A DNA stretch of 61,756 nt from assembly GCA_017883135.1 (NCBI GenBank), contig JADGOE010000011.1, positions 1-61,756 on the forward strand, written 5' to 3'. Position numbers and translations under genes: made by a program. The notes under the pieces are model-generated. The model was not told the origin of the DNA, searched no databases, and saw nothing but the letters and a program-made list of their open reading frames with translations. Shown here in pieces: positions 34,705 to 44,673 of the stretch. Within the stretch, counting starts at the first letter, position 1; each line of letters opens with the position of its first letter. This stretch comes from Acidimicrobiales bacterium. GTDB taxonomy: Bacteria; Actinomycetota; Acidimicrobiia; Acidimicrobiales; RAAP-2.

Positions 34705-35094
34705 ATGAATACCGCTTTGGCATTCTGCGAGGACAGTTCGGCAACCCTCGTGACCTGTCCGTCGCAGAGCGGGTGGCGGGATGATGTGGCCCTCGAGCTG
34801 TGGATCGATGTGGGGCGCCGGCCAGCGACCATCCGGTTGGCCGGGACACTCGACGGGACGACCGCCGTTAATCTGGTGGCCGTAGTGGCGGAGCTGATCG
34901 CAGAGGGTATCCGTGAGTTCGACCTCCACACCGAGGCACTCAGCGTCCCCGGTGCTGACGGTGTCGGCACACTCAGGGAGCTCGGGCTACTGGTGCAACG
35001 GTCGGGCGGTTGTCTCACCAGGGACGGATCGGTGGTCGCCAGTCCGTGGGCGGTACCGGCCGGCCCCGGCGAAATCCGCACGACAGGCCTCTGA
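34705..35094 (+). CDS. STAS-like domain protein, 129 aa
   Basis: ATG 34705 has AGGAT just ahead. The product contains PATIRLAGTLDGTTAVNLVA, a beta-turn-helix like STAS (anti-sigma-antagonist) domains, followed by VAELIAEGIREFDLHTEALS and a helix GVGTLRELGLLVQRSGG. The usual phosphorylated Ser/Thr sits where ADGVGTL occurs and is not clear. The conserved D after the strand is replaced. It may act in a regulatory partner switch, but no anti-sigma kinase is nearby. Low-certainty assignment. Confidence 0.45.
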   Translation: MNTALAFCEDSSATLVTCPSQSGWRDDVALELWIDVGRRPATIRLAGTLDGTTAVNLVAVVAELIAEGIREFDLHTEALSVPGADGVGTLRELGLLVQRSGGCLTRDGSVVASPWAVPAGPGEIRTTGL

Positions 35095-35176
35095 CCCCTC
35101 GGCCCCACCGGAGTGCCGGCCTCACCTCACGAGGGAGCGTGGGTTGCCGTCCCTGCGGTGCAGTGCGACCAGGGAG

Positions 35177-35194
35177 GTGTGACCTTCGGCCCTA
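35177..35194 (+). promoter_or_regulatory. DosR-like box upstream of a 49-aa gene
   Basis: GTGTGACCTTCGGCCCTA ends 67 bp before the ATG at 35262. Confidence 0.72.
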
Positions 35195-35261
35195 CCTGAG
35201 GGTTTGAATGGCGCCTGTAATGGGCGAAGGCGACACACGCCCGTGAGAAGAGGAGGGTGCC

Positions 35262-35411
35262 ATGCGTGGAACCACTATCGCTCGAACGGGGGGTCACCAC
35301 CGTTCGACGAGCGCGGCACTCAGCCCGTACTTCATCGAGGAGATCGCTCTGACTCCGTACGAGTTCCGGACATCGCAGGTCAGGGATGTGACCTTCGTGG
35401 TCTTTCACTAG
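35262..35411 (+). CDS. Small protein of unknown function, 49 aa, under a DosR-like box
   Basis: ATG 35262 follows a very strong ribosome site (GAGGAGGG, about 5 bases ahead) and runs 50 codons to TAG at 35409. The product reads RGTTIARTGGHHRSTSAALS, then PYFIEEIALTPYEF and VRDVTFVVFH. It has protein-like composition, no membrane helix and no family I recognise. A DosR-like box 67 bp upstream and the ribosome site make it likely to be real. The GNAT gene follows 229 bp later on the same strand. Bases 35412-35640 show nothing else. Confidence 0.55.
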   Translation: MRGTTIARTGGHHRSTSAALSPYFIEEIALTPYEFRTSQVRDVTFVVFH

Positions 35412-35640
35412 ACACAGCGGTGCCGTACCGGACCGCCGCTGAGACGGCAGGCGAAGATTCGATCGACACTCCCGTTGTGGCCCGTACCGTCGTGACGGGA
35501 GCCAACCGAGCCGGGCGTTCGCGGGCGGCTCCGGTGTGGTCGTCGGGTATTCCTCGGGCAACCTGCCGGACCGGGTGGCAGGTTGATCGGTCAGGGTCGT
35601 ACTCGTGTGTCCCGAGCACGGAGCGAGGAGGACTTGCTTC

Positions 35641-36456
35641 ATGGAGGAGGAGTTGAAGCATGCGGGGGACTACTCCCCGTCGGCGTCGCTGCACTCGGAG
35701 GTCGCGTCGCCTTCCTATCCGGTCGATCTGATCTGTGACCAGCTCACGATGTCCGGCGCGACGGTGCACCTCCGCCCGATCCGGCCCGACGATGATGCAG
35801 GGCTCGTCGAGTTCCACCACCGCCTCTCACCACGCTCGGTCTATCGGCGCTTCTTCTTCATGCATCCGGAGCTCTCGCCTTCTGAGATCGAACGCTTCAC
35901 CCAGGTCGACTACATCGACCGGATGGCATTCGTGGCAGAGGACAGCTCCCGCCTGCTCGCCGTTGGCCGCTACGAACGGAGCCCCGGGGGGACCGAGGCC
36001 GAGGTGGCTTTTCTGGTTGCCGACGAGTACCAGCACCACGGGATCGGCACTCTGCTCCTCGAGCTCCTGGCCGAGGCCGCATGGCGCAACGGGATCACCG
36101 CCTTCGTGGCGGAGACCTTGGCCGAAAACCACGCCATGCTCGGAGTCTTCCTGGACTCGGGATTCTCGGTCGCCACCAGCTCATCGGGCGGGACAGTCGG
36201 CGTGCGGTTCCCCATCGAGCCCGACGAGGGCTACAGAGAGGCCCGCGCCGCCCGGCACTCGAAGGCCGAGCGCGCCCGCGCCGCCCGAAGTGCCCCTTCG
36301 GACCCGGAGTCCCGGGAGGCCGGAGGGCCTCACGACCCCGCTGCGCCGGTCGGACCCGGAGAGGTGTCGGTGACCCGGATGCGGGTGCCTCCATCGGGGC
36401 CCGGGTCATCGCCTCCGGCCCTGGGAGCAGAGAGTCGGGAGCGGAAGACGTGGTAG
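35641..36456 (+). CDS. GNAT-family N-acetyltransferase
   Basis: 271 aa from ATG 35641. It reads VHLRPIRPDDDAGLVEFHHR, RFFFMHPELSPSEIERFTQV, AEVAFLVADEYQHHGIGTLL (the acetyl-CoA-binding Q-x2-G-x-G loop in modified form) and VAETLAENHAMLGVFLDSGF. This is the GNAT fold as in the Pat lysine acetyltransferases, without the cNMP-binding domain of the mycobacterial enzymes. The C-terminal 70 residues are rich in Arg, Ala, Pro and Ser and may be disordered. The gene may follow the DosR-controlled small gene. Its last 127 bases overlap the 3' end of cydB on the other strand. Confidence 0.8.
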   Translation: MEEELKHAGDYSPSASLHSEVASPSYPVDLICDQLTMSGATVHLRPIRPDDDAGLVEFHHRLSPRSVYRRFFFMHPELSPSEIERFTQVDYIDRMAFVAEDSSRLLAVGRYERSPGGTEAEVAFLVADEYQHHGIGTLLLELLAEAAWRNGITAFVAETLAENHAMLGVFLDSGFSVATSSSGGTVGVRFPIEPDEGYREARAARHSKAERARAARSAPSDPESREAGGPHDPAAPVGPGEVSVTRMRVPPSGPGSSPPALGAESRERKTW

Positions 36457-37406
36457 CTCCATCCTTGGTACACGAGCACCACGGGAAAGAAGACGAGGGC
36501 CACCACGGTCATCACTTTCAGCGTGTATGACCCGCTTGCCGTGTTGGCGACGGTCAGGTCGTACGCGGCGTTGATGGTGGAAACCATGACGCGTGGATAG
36601 AGCTCTGCCAGCAGTGAGCCGACGACTCCGACAACGCCGACAGCGGCACTGGCGAACGCCCAGCCCTCCTGTTTGACGGAGGCAAGCCACGCCGACGCCA
36701 CTACGGCGAGGACGGCGAGTGCCTCCAGCGGGTTCGGTAGGAAGCCGGTTCCCAAACCCAGGTGTGTCCAGGTCACGAATCCCCAGACCACCACTGCAGC
36801 CACCCATCCGATGCCTCCGGAGAGGCGGAGCACCCGGTCGTGCAGTGAACCGGTGGTCTTGAGGGAGAGGTAGGTGGCGCCCATAAGTAGGCACATCGCC
36901 AGCATGGTCACCCCCGTCCACAGCCCGTACGGGGTGAGGAGCCCGAGGAAGTTGCCGGTGTAGTCGTGTGCCTTGTCGATCGGAAGCCCGTGCAGCATGT
37001 CGCCGAAGGCCACACCGACCAGCAGGGGGATCAACCCGCTGCCGATGGTGAGGGACCACCCGAACGCCGATCGCCAGCGCGGGTCGTCCACTTTGCGTCG
37101 GTACTCGAAGGCCACGCCGCGGACCAAGAGAGCGAGCAGCACCACCACGAGGGCCAGATAGAACGTGGAGAACATGGTTGCGTACCATGAGGGAAAGGCC
37201 GCAAAGATCACGGCACCGGCCACGATCAGCCAGACCTCGTTTCCGTCCCAGACCGGCCCGATCGAATTGATGGCGATCCTTCGCTCGGTCTCGTCCTTGG
37301 CGACGAACGAGTGCAGCATGCCCACTCCGAAATCGAATCCCTCCAGGATGAAGAAGCCGATCCAGAAGATGCTGTCGATCAGGAACCACAGAGTGCTCAG
37401 GTGCAT
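36330..37406 (-). CDS. cydB: Cytochrome bd oxidase subunit II
   Basis: 358 aa. The protein starts LSTLWFLIDSIFWIGFFILE, continues GFDFGVGMLHSFV and carries SIGPVWDGNEVWLIVAGAVI, the most conserved CydB segments, followed by further membrane helices to a proline/glycine-rich tail. It forms the bd-type quinol oxidase with CydA, reducing O2 at very low concentration. It lies 9 bases after the end of cydA. It is intact, while cydA, cydC and cydD in the same operon are interrupted. The last 127 bases overlap the GNAT gene on the other strand. Confidence 0.92.
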   Translation of the reverse strand: MHLSTLWFLIDSIFWIGFFILEGFDFGVGMLHSFVAKDETERRIAINSIGPVWDGNEVWLIVAGAVIFAAFPSWYATMFSTFYLALVVVLLALLVRGVAFEYRRKVDDPRWRSAFGWSLTIGSGLIPLLVGVAFGDMLHGLPIDKAHDYTGNFLGLLTPYGLWTGVTMLAMCLLMGATYLSLKTTGSLHDRVLRLSGGIGWVAAVVVWGFVTWTHLGLGTGFLPNPLEALAVLAVVASAWLASVKQEGWAFASAAVGVVGVVGSLLAELYPRVMVSTINAAYDLTVANTASGSYTLKVMTVVALVFFPVVLVYQGWSYHVFRSRLSAPRAGGDDPGPDGGTRIRVTDTSPGPTGAAGS

Positions 37407-37415
37407 CGTGACCTC

Positions 37416-38870
37416 CTAGTAGATGAGCGCGGGCACCCGCTCGGTCCGGCCGGATCCAGAACCATGTCCCTCGACCGAACCATCGTCCGGCGGCCCGGCG
37501 GCACCGCCGCCCTCGGGCCTCTCGTCGGAATCCCCACCGAGCTGTTTCCGGCCGTAGCGGATCATCAGATAGACATCAGCGGCACCGAGGACCAGGTAGA
37601 TCAGGACGAAGACCACCAGCGAGATCCAGATATCGGTGGCGGTCACCGACGGAGACACGCCGTCGACCGTCTTCATGAGGCCCTGGACGATCCAGGGCTA
37701 CCGGCCGTTTTCGGTCAGCATCCACCCGGCTGTGTTGGCGAGGAACGGTGCAAGCACGGCCCATGGGGCGATCCGAAGGAACCACGTCGAGTCTCCCAGC
37801 CGGCGCCTGCCGAGCAGCCACGCTCCCCACACGGCGAAGGCGAGCATCATCGCTGCCAGGTAGGCCATGACCCGCATGGACCAGTACTGGATGAACACGT
37901 TCGGCACGTAGTTGCCCGGGCCGTACTGCTTGACCGACTCGGCCTGGAGCTGGTTGATCCCCTGGACCCGGCCGTCGAGGTTGTTGGTGGCCAGCAGCGA
38001 CAGGAGGCTCGGGATCTTGAGGATCCGGGTCGGGTTCTGGTCGTTGACGCCCCCGCCGATCTGGAAGGCGGAGAAGGGGCAGTGTGAGTCACAGGTGTTC
38101 CACTCGGCTTCGGCGGCGGCGATCTTCATCGGCTGGTAGGTGTCCTCGACGACTCCGAGCTCACTTCCCACGAAGAGCGCCAGGATGAGCGAGGGAATCA
38201 GGACCACCAGCGACACGGTCGCCGTCCTGGTGAAGGCACCGCATTCGCGCTTGCGCCGGAGGTGCCACGCCGACACCGCCAGCATCACGAGTGACCCGGT
38301 GACCAACGATGCAAGCAGGGCGTGGATGTAGCTCCACAGGAACACCGGGTTGGTGAAGAGGGCCGCGATGTTGTTCAGCTGGGGCTGGTGTCGGGCATTC
38401 ATCACGTAACCGACCGGGTGCTGCATCCACGAGTTGGCGGCCATGATGAATGCCGCCGAAAGCATGGTGGCACCCGCGACCAACCAGATGCACGCCAGGT
38501 GCACCTTCTTCGACAGGCGGTCCCACCCGAAGATCCAGAGCCCGAGGAACGTGGACTCGAGGAAGAAGGCCAGCAGACCCTCCATCGCCAGGGGTCCTCC
38601 GAAGATGTTGCCGACCTCCCGCGAGTAGGAGGACCAGTTCATGCCGAACTTGAACTCCTGTACGAGACCGGTGACCACCCCGATGGCCACGTTGATCAGC
38701 AGGAGGGTCCCGAAGAACCTGGTGAGGCGCCGGTAGACGGGGTCTCCGCCGCGATACCAACTGGTCTGGAGCAGGGCCACCAGAAACGCCAAGCCGATCG
38801 TGACCGGGACGAAGAGGAAGTGGTAGATGGACGTGGTGGCGAACTGCCACCGGGCCAAGTCGGTGCTCAT
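37416..38870 (-). pseudogene. cydA: Cytochrome bd oxidase subunit I, interrupted by an in-frame TAG
   Basis: ATG 38870. ARWQFATTSIYHFLFVPVTI with the haem-ligand His, GLVQEFKFGMNWSSYSREVG and ANSWMQHPVGYVMN identify CydA. At 37698-37700 an in-frame TAG falls in GR*PWIVQGL, where the family has GRQPWIVQGL, so a CAG has become TAG. The remaining 86 residues are conserved beyond it (MKTVDGVSPSVTATDIWISL and a last helix). Read through, the product is 484 aa, normal length. Either the gene is newly broken, or translation reads through, or the base is a sequencing error. Part of the cydDCAB operon. Confidence 0.85.
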
Positions 38871-40753
38871 GGCACGAAGCTCCTTTCGCTGACGTGGTCG
38901 CCGGCGCGCGTTCCCGGAGATGCCGTGGTGCGCGATGGATCGATCGATCCCACGGTGGGAAACTGCCGCGCCTCTTGTTCTGCGCGTTCCTCGTTCCGCC
39001 AGAGCGCTGCGTAGTCGGCGCCGGATTCGAGGAGATCGGAGTGGCTGCCTCGCTCGATCACCCGACCTCCTTCGAGGAACAGGATCTCGTCGACTGCTTC
39101 GAGCCCGGCCAACCAGTGGGTGATCACGATCGTCGACCGTCCCTTGGTCACCGCGAGCAGGTCGGCGGTCAGCGCATCGGCAGCTTCGAGGTCGAGGTGC
39201 TCGGCAGGCTCGTCCAGGACGAGGACGGGGAACTCGGCCAGTAGCGCACGTGCCACGGCGATCCGTTGCCGCTGGCCACCGGAGAGCTGTGCACCGAACC
39301 TCCCGACTTCGGTGTCGAGGCCACAAGGCAGTCCTTCCAGCCAAGGACCGAGTCCCACTCGCCCGATCACCTCTGTCAGCTCGGCATCGGTTGCAGTGCA
39401 TCGGCCGAGCCGAAGGTTTTCGGAGAGCGAGGTGTCGAAGAGATGCGGGTCCTGTCCCACGAGCCCGACCAGCGTGCGCAGGTCGTCGCCGGCCAGCCGG
39501 GCGACCGGTGTCCCGTTCAGCGAGACGCGCCCAGCCTCGATGGGGAGGAACCCGGCCAGCACCCACGCGAGCGTCGACTTGCCGGCTCCGCTCGGTCCGA
39601 CGATGGCGATCCGTTTACCGGGTGGCAGGCTCAGGTCCACGCCGCGTAGCAGCGGATGCCGGTCGGCCGGATAGCCGGACCACAATGATCGGACCTCGAG
39701 GTCGACAGGCGGCAGCGGAGGCTCCACGATGGAGTCGGCGACGGGGACCGGATCCGGTGCATCGACGATCGCGAACAGGCGCGCAGCGGTCCGGCGAGCC
39801 CGCTGCAGGGTCTGGGTGGCGACCGGCAGCCCCGACACGAGCTCGAAGGCAGCGAGGGGGATGAGCGCGAGGACGGCCAGCCATACCCCGGCGAGCCGTC
39901 CCGAGTGGATGGCGGGAATGCCGACAACGAGGGTGCCTCATGCGGCGAGGCCGGCAAGCAGAGTGGTAAGACCCAGCCCGATGCCGGCGGTGGCCGCGGC
40001 CGAGGTTGCCACTGCCGTGAGCTCGCGGTCGGTCGACGAGATCCGGGCCAACTGGGTGTCCGTTGCGCCATAGACGGCGAGCTCGGATGCCCCTTCGATG
40101 AGGTCGACCACCGACGCGGTCAACTCACCCCGGAGTGCAGCCTGGTTGGACTCGTTCCGTCGGGTAAGTGTCCCCGTCAACCACGGAACGGCGGTTGCCG
40201 AAGCCAACAGGGTGGACGCGAGCACCACGGCGGCCCCGGGAAGCAGCACCCATACCAGGCCGACGGTGGATGTGCCGACGAAGATTGCAATGGCGAACGG
40301 AGGGATGACCCGGAGGATGAGGTCCTGCAGCGAGTCGACGTCGGCCACCAACCTGGCCAGCAGGTCTCCACCCCGGAATGCCGGTAGACCGGCCGGAGCG
40401 AGACGCTCGAGGTGCCGGTAGACGCGGACCCGCTGGGCGGCAAGCACACGGAACGCCGCGTCATGGCCCACCAATCGCTCGCCGTAACGGAAGAAGCCCC
40501 TGGAGAGTGCGAACAGCTGGACCGCCACGATGGCCATCGCCAGTGTGGACTCCGACGGGTGCTGGGCGGCTCGTGACAACAGCCAGGCCGAGGTACCCAT
40601 CAATCCGATGGCTGCCCCCACTGCTCCGGACCCGAGGAGTGACGCCAGGGCCAGCCGGCGTGCGGCAGGACGGGCGATCCACAAGGTGCGTCCGATGGGC
40701 GCCGGCGCTCCCGGATCGGTCGCCGTTCGGCGCGGCGTGGTCGGCACGCTCAC
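38867..40753 (-). pseudogene. cydC: ABC transporter CydC, interrupted by an in-frame TGA
   Basis: The N-terminal half is a six-helix exporter domain (ASLLGSGAVGAAIGLMGTSA, LVADVDSLQDLILRVIPPFA). The C-terminal half is an ATPase with IVGPSGAGKSTLAWVLAG, LSGGQRQRIAVARALL and VLVLDEPAEHLDLEAADAL. At 39938-39940 a TGA occurs in GLAA*GTLVVGIP; the family has Trp here, so TGG became TGA. The frame is otherwise continuous to 38867 (628 aa). CydCD exports thiols needed for bd oxidase assembly. It overlaps cydA by 4 bases. Confidence 0.85.
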
Positions 40754-42427
40754 GACGGCACCGCTTCGCGGTCCACGGAGACGATCTCGTCCGCCAGGCC
40801 GAGCAGGGAGGGTCGATGGGTCACCATGATCACTGTGCGCCCGACCACCAGCCGGCCCACAGCCTCGACGACGACTTCCTCGGTGCGTCCGTCGAGGCTT
40901 GCGGTGGGTTCGTCGAGGAGCAACAGCGGCGCATCGCGGACGAAGGCGCGGGCCAGCGCGATCCGTTGGCGTTCGCCTTGGGACAGACCGGTGCCCCGGT
41001 CACCCAGGCGAGTCTCGATCCCGTCAGGCAGCCGACCGATCACGTCGTCGAGGTTGGCGTCGGCGATCGCCGCCCGGAGCTGCTCGTCGCCGGCATCTGG
41101 ACGCCCGAGCCGAAGATTGTCGGCTATCGACGCCGCGAAGAGATGGGGCCGCTGGGGAACCCATGCCAGCATCGAGCGCCATGCGTCCGGGTCGAGGGTT
41201 GCGAGGTCGATGCCCCCCCACCCGGACGGCGCCCGTCGTGGGGGAGACCAGGCCGAGGATGACGCCGAGCAGCGTCGACTTCCCACTCCCGCTGGGTCCG
41301 ACCAGCGCGAGCACCTCTCCGGGGTCCACGGTGAAGGTCACGTCGGAGAACGCCGGAACGTGCCGTCCGGCGTGGACGACCCCCAGCGACTCGATGGACA
41401 TGGCAACTGACCGAGGATCGGGCACCGACCGATTGGTGCCTCGCGGGGCCAGTGGCCGTTCGAGGACGTCGAACACGTCCTGGGCCGCCCGCATCCCTTC
41501 GGCGCTGGCATGGAAATGGGTGCTCAACTGGCGGAGTGGGAGGTAGGCCTCGGGAGCGAGGACCAGCACGAAGAGCGCGGTGCGGTAGTCGAGACGGCCG
41601 CCCAGCAGGCGCAGGCCGACGGCAACGGCGACCAGTGCCACCGAGACGGTTGCCAGCAACTCGAGGATCAGCGAGGAGAGGAACGAGATACGGAGCGTGG
41701 CCATGGTCGTCTCGCGGTACTGACCGGTGACCGCTTCGATCGCCTCTGCCTGGAGCTTGGCCCGACCGAACACCTTGAGGGTCGGAAGACCGGTGACCAC
41801 GTCGAGGAAGTGACCCGCGAGACGCTGCAGGGTACGGAGTTGTCGTTCGGAGTGCTCCCGCGTCGTTGCCCCCACAAGAGACATGAAGAGCGGGATGAGC
41901 GGGACGGTGAGGGCGATGATGACCGCGGAGATCCAGTCGTTCCCAGCGACGATGGCGATCACGGTCACCGGCACGATCACTGCCAGAAAGAGCTGGGGAA
42001 GGTAGCGGGAGAAGTAGGCGTCGAGTGCGTCGATGCCCTTGGTGGCCAGTACGGCGAGGCCCGCGTCGCCCACTCCTTGGAGGCCGTTGTCACCCAGGTG
42101 GGCGGCGTGCTGCACCAGTGCGTTCCGAAGGTCTGACTTTGCCGACGCCGAGGCCCGGCTCGCTGCCCGTTCGGACCACCAGGCCACCACCGCCCGCCCG
42201 ACGATGGCGCACAGCAGGAGGACGAGTGGTTCGGTGAGCTCGGCGACGTCTCGGTGGTGGATGAACGTCCCGGCGACCGAGCCAGAGAGGAACCATGCCT
42301 GCATCGCCACCAGCACGGCGGTCAGCGATCCGAGGACGACGGAGGTCACCAGGTACCGGCGGGTCGCCCGGGTGTACTCCAACAGGCGAGGGTCGATCGG
42401 CCGAGCACCCTTTGACCGGTGGCTCAT
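40750..42427 (-). pseudogene. cydD: ABC transporter CydD, frameshifted in a G7 run
   Basis: ATG 42427. TMD segments (AMQAWFLSGSVAGTFIHHRD, GLQGVGDAGLAVLATKGIDA, VIVPVTVIAIVAG) and Walker A (LALVGPSGSGKSTLLGVILG) are in one frame. Then the reading shifts at a run of seven C on the plus strand (41213-41219). The rest, GIDLATLDPDAWRSMLAWV, LSQGERQRIALARAFV and LLLLDEPTASLDGRTEE, is in the next frame. With six G the product would be 558 aa. It overlaps cydC by 4 bases. A DosR-like box lies about 210 bp upstream. Confidence 0.85.
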
Positions 42428-42634
42428 GGGAACACCGCCTGAATGCATACGGAACCCGGACCCCCGTCGGCGACGGCGGCGGATTCGCACAACTCGCTTC
42501 GAGGTCCACGAACGTTCTCTCGAAGGCGTTGCGCCGCAACCCCTGGTCGGCGCCGAGCTTCTGGGACTGGCCGGCCGACCACGGGGGCTGGCTCCATTTG
42601 CCACTCATCGTACGAAGGCAGCGCCGTCGCACGG

Positions 42635-42652
42635 CAGGGCCGAAGGTCACAT
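42635..42652 (-). promoter_or_regulatory. DosR-like box upstream of cydDCAB
   Basis: Reads ATGTGACCTTCGGCCCTG on the minus strand, 208 bp before the cydD start. The gap 42428-42702 holds no other gene I can support. Confidence 0.65.
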
Positions 42653-42702
42653 TCGCAACCTGTTGCAGGGAGTTCGGCTCGCCGGCACTTCCTGAGCTCC
42701 CC

Positions 42703-43482
42703 TCAGTTTCCGCCGTGTCCGATCCGCCCGGAGCCCCTTGCGTCACGACGCATCTCCGGTGGAAGGGTCCGGGGTGCCGGCAAGCCGACGAAGGCCCCCA
42801 TCTCGAGCAGGGTCCGGTCGAAGACCGGCGCGGGGTCGGTGATCACTCCCTCGAGGTGCCCGAACAGCTCGAAGCTCACCATCCCGAACAGCTGTGTCCA
42901 GGCCGCGACGGAGCGCAGGACGACCTCCTCGGTGGTGGCGGGGAACGCCGCGTCCACCAGCCGGCGTGCCTCGACCGCCGCCTGCACCGGCAGGGGGGCC
43001 AGCCCGGGCGCTGGCGGGCTTTCGCTGAGGGCGCCCACCCTCGAGGCGTCGTTCACGATTCCGGCCAGCACCGAGGTCACCCGGCTGGCCGGCCCGATGG
43101 TGTCCTGGGGCGCCCGGTAGCCGGGTACCGGTGAGCCGTAGACCAGGGCGTACTCGTGGGGGTGGGAGCGGGCCCAGTCCCGGACCGCGTGGCCGACCGC
43201 AGACCACCGGGCGCCGAAATCGTCCTGCCCGCTACCGGCGTCCGCTTCCTCGGCCGCGGCACCGAGTGAGTCGTAGGCATCGACGATCAGGGCGGTCAGG
43301 AGGTCGTCACGGCTCGGGAAGTAGCGGTAGATGCCCGACGATGCCATTCCCAGGGCCCGGGTGATCGCCCGCAGGGAGATGCCGGAAGCTCCCTCGACGG
43401 CCATCTGGCGGCGGGCCTCGTCCTTGATCTCGGCGGTCAGTTCCGCTCGGACCCTGGCTCTCAATCCGGTGGAGGGAGGCAT
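42703..43482 (-). CDS. TetR/AcrR-family transcriptional regulator
   Basis: 259 aa. The N-terminal HTH reads ARRQMAVEGASGISLRAITR, then ALGMASSGIYRYFPSRDDLL, the standard TetR recognition helix pattern. The C-terminal part (VRDWARSHPHEYALVYGSP, WTQLFGMVSFELFGHLEGV) resembles the TetR_C_13/WHG type seen in actinobacteria. It is divergent from the epimerase gene with a short AT-richer gap that holds an inverted repeat, so it probably represses itself and the epimerase. The ligand is unknown. It ends just downstream of the cyd promoter region. Confidence 0.85.
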   Translation of the reverse strand: MPPSTGLRARVRAELTAEIKDEARRQMAVEGASGISLRAITRALGMASSGIYRYFPSRDDLLTALIVDAYDSLGAAAEEADAGSGQDDFGARWSAVGHAVRDWARSHPHEYALVYGSPVPGYRAPQDTIGPASRVTSVLAGIVNDASRVGALSESPPAPGLAPLPVQAAVEARRLVDAAFPATTEEVVLRSVAAWTQLFGMVSFELFGHLEGVITDPAPVFDRTLLEMGAFVGLPAPRTLPPEMRRDARGSGRIGHGGN

Positions 43483-43502
43483 GCCACCAGTCTGTCAGAT
43501 AG

Positions 43503-43534
43503 AGAGCGATGCATCAATAGATGAGCACCGCTCT
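43503..43534. promoter_or_regulatory. Inverted repeat, possible TetR operator
   Basis: AGAGCG (43503-43508) is mirrored by CGCTCT (43529-43534) across 20 bases that include the palindrome GATGCATC, in the gap between the TetR gene and the divergent epimerase gene. Confidence 0.4.
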
Positions 43535-43601
43535 TGATTTGGAGAGTAGAATGGTGAATACTGGTCACAGTAAAGTGCAGCGCTCACAGAAAGGGAGAGC
43601 C

Positions 43602-44555
43602 ATGGGAACCCACGTCATCGTCGGGGCCGGATCGGTCGGTACCGCCACCGCGCTCGAGCTGGTCCAGCGGGGCCATCACGTCAAGATCATCACCAGGTCG
43701 GGCTCGGGCCCCACTTGCCCGGGGGTCGAACGCCTTGCAGGGGACGCGTCCGACCCGGAGGCATTGGCCCGACTGGCCGGCGGTGCGGACGCCATCTACA
43801 ACTGTGCCAATCCCCCGTACCACCGGTGGCCCGAGCTGTGGCCCCCTATGGCCGCGTCGATGCTCTCGGTGGCCTCGGACACGGGTGCAGTGCTGGTCAC
43901 CATGGACAATCTCTACGGCTACGGTCCCGTCGATCATCCGATGGTGGAGACCGATCCGCTGGCCTCCTCGGGAACCAAGGGGATGGTGCGGGCGGAGATG
44001 TGGTCCGATGCCCTTGCTGCACACCGGGCCGGCCGGGTCCGGGCCACCGAAGCCCGGGCCTCGGACTTCTACGGCCCCGGGGTGGTGGACACCAGCCACT
44101 TCGGGAGGAACGTGGACCATCTGCTCGCGTCGAAGAAGATACGGGTGCTCGGGGACCCGGATGCACCGCACAGTTGGACCTATGTGCCGGACGCCGGCCG
44201 GGCGCTGGCCATCCTCGGGACCGACGAGCGCTGTTGGGGGAAACCGTGGCACGTTCCGACCGCACCTCCGCACAGCCAACGGGAGCTGGCCTCTCGCTTC
44301 TGCGAACTGGCCGGACTGCCCGCTCCGCGCGTGGCGGCCGTGCCGGCGCCGGTCTTTGCCTTGGCCGGACTCTTCTCTCCCCAGATGAGAGAGATGAGGG
44401 AGACCATCTACCAGTTCGAACGGTCGTTTGTCGTGGACTCCTCGGCGTTCACTCGAGAATTCGGGCTCGAGGCCACCCCTACCGACGAGGCGCTGCGGAC
44501 GATCGCGGCCCACGCCCGTGGCAGCCACGGAACCGGGGTGCGTGTGGCGAGCTGA
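43602..44555 (+). CDS. NAD-dependent epimerase/dehydratase-like protein, 317 aa
   Basis: ATG 43602 has AAGGGAGAG ahead; the longer in-frame start at 43521 lies inside the operator-like region. The Rossmann motif is VIVGAGSVGTATALELVQRG, and a variant of the short-chain dehydrogenase core follows: NCANPPYHRWPELWPPMAAS, then VTMDNLYGYGPVDHPM, and PHSWTYVPDAGRALAILG. The catalytic Y-x3-K is replaced by other residues in this atypical SDR class (NAD(P)-binding NmrA/RmlD-like group). The substrate is unknown. It is probably regulated by the divergent TetR protein. Confidence 0.8.
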   Translation: MGTHVIVGAGSVGTATALELVQRGHHVKIITRSGSGPTCPGVERLAGDASDPEALARLAGGADAIYNCANPPYHRWPELWPPMAASMLSVASDTGAVLVTMDNLYGYGPVDHPMVETDPLASSGTKGMVRAEMWSDALAAHRAGRVRATEARASDFYGPGVVDTSHFGRNVDHLLASKKIRVLGDPDAPHSWTYVPDAGRALAILGTDERCWGKPWHVPTAPPHSQRELASRFCELAGLPAPRVAAVPAPVFALAGLFSPQMREMRETIYQFERSFVVDSSAFTREFGLEATPTDEALRTIAAHARGSHGTGVRVAS

Positions 44556-44673
44556 CGGCCTGGCGAGCCGACGGCCGGGTTGCGGGCACAGGAGAACGCA
44601 TCGCCGGCTCGGTGCGGTTCCCCCGGCCGGTACCATCGGGTCCACTCCGATCGGGCCGACACGAGAGGGCGCC

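Noticed and set aside
37698-37700. Two separate short genes instead of one interrupted cydA
   Set aside because: The segment after the stop continues the CydA family directly in frame, and its own start would remove conserved residues.
39938-39940. TGA in cydC as a selenocysteine codon
   Set aside because: The family has Trp here, there is no SECIS-like hairpin after it, and no selenocysteine use is expected in CydC.
42428-42630. Small minus-strand frame (SGKWSQPPWSAGQSQ) between the box and cydD
   Set aside because: No ribosome site, and the composition looks like a leader region; it cannot be supported as a gene.
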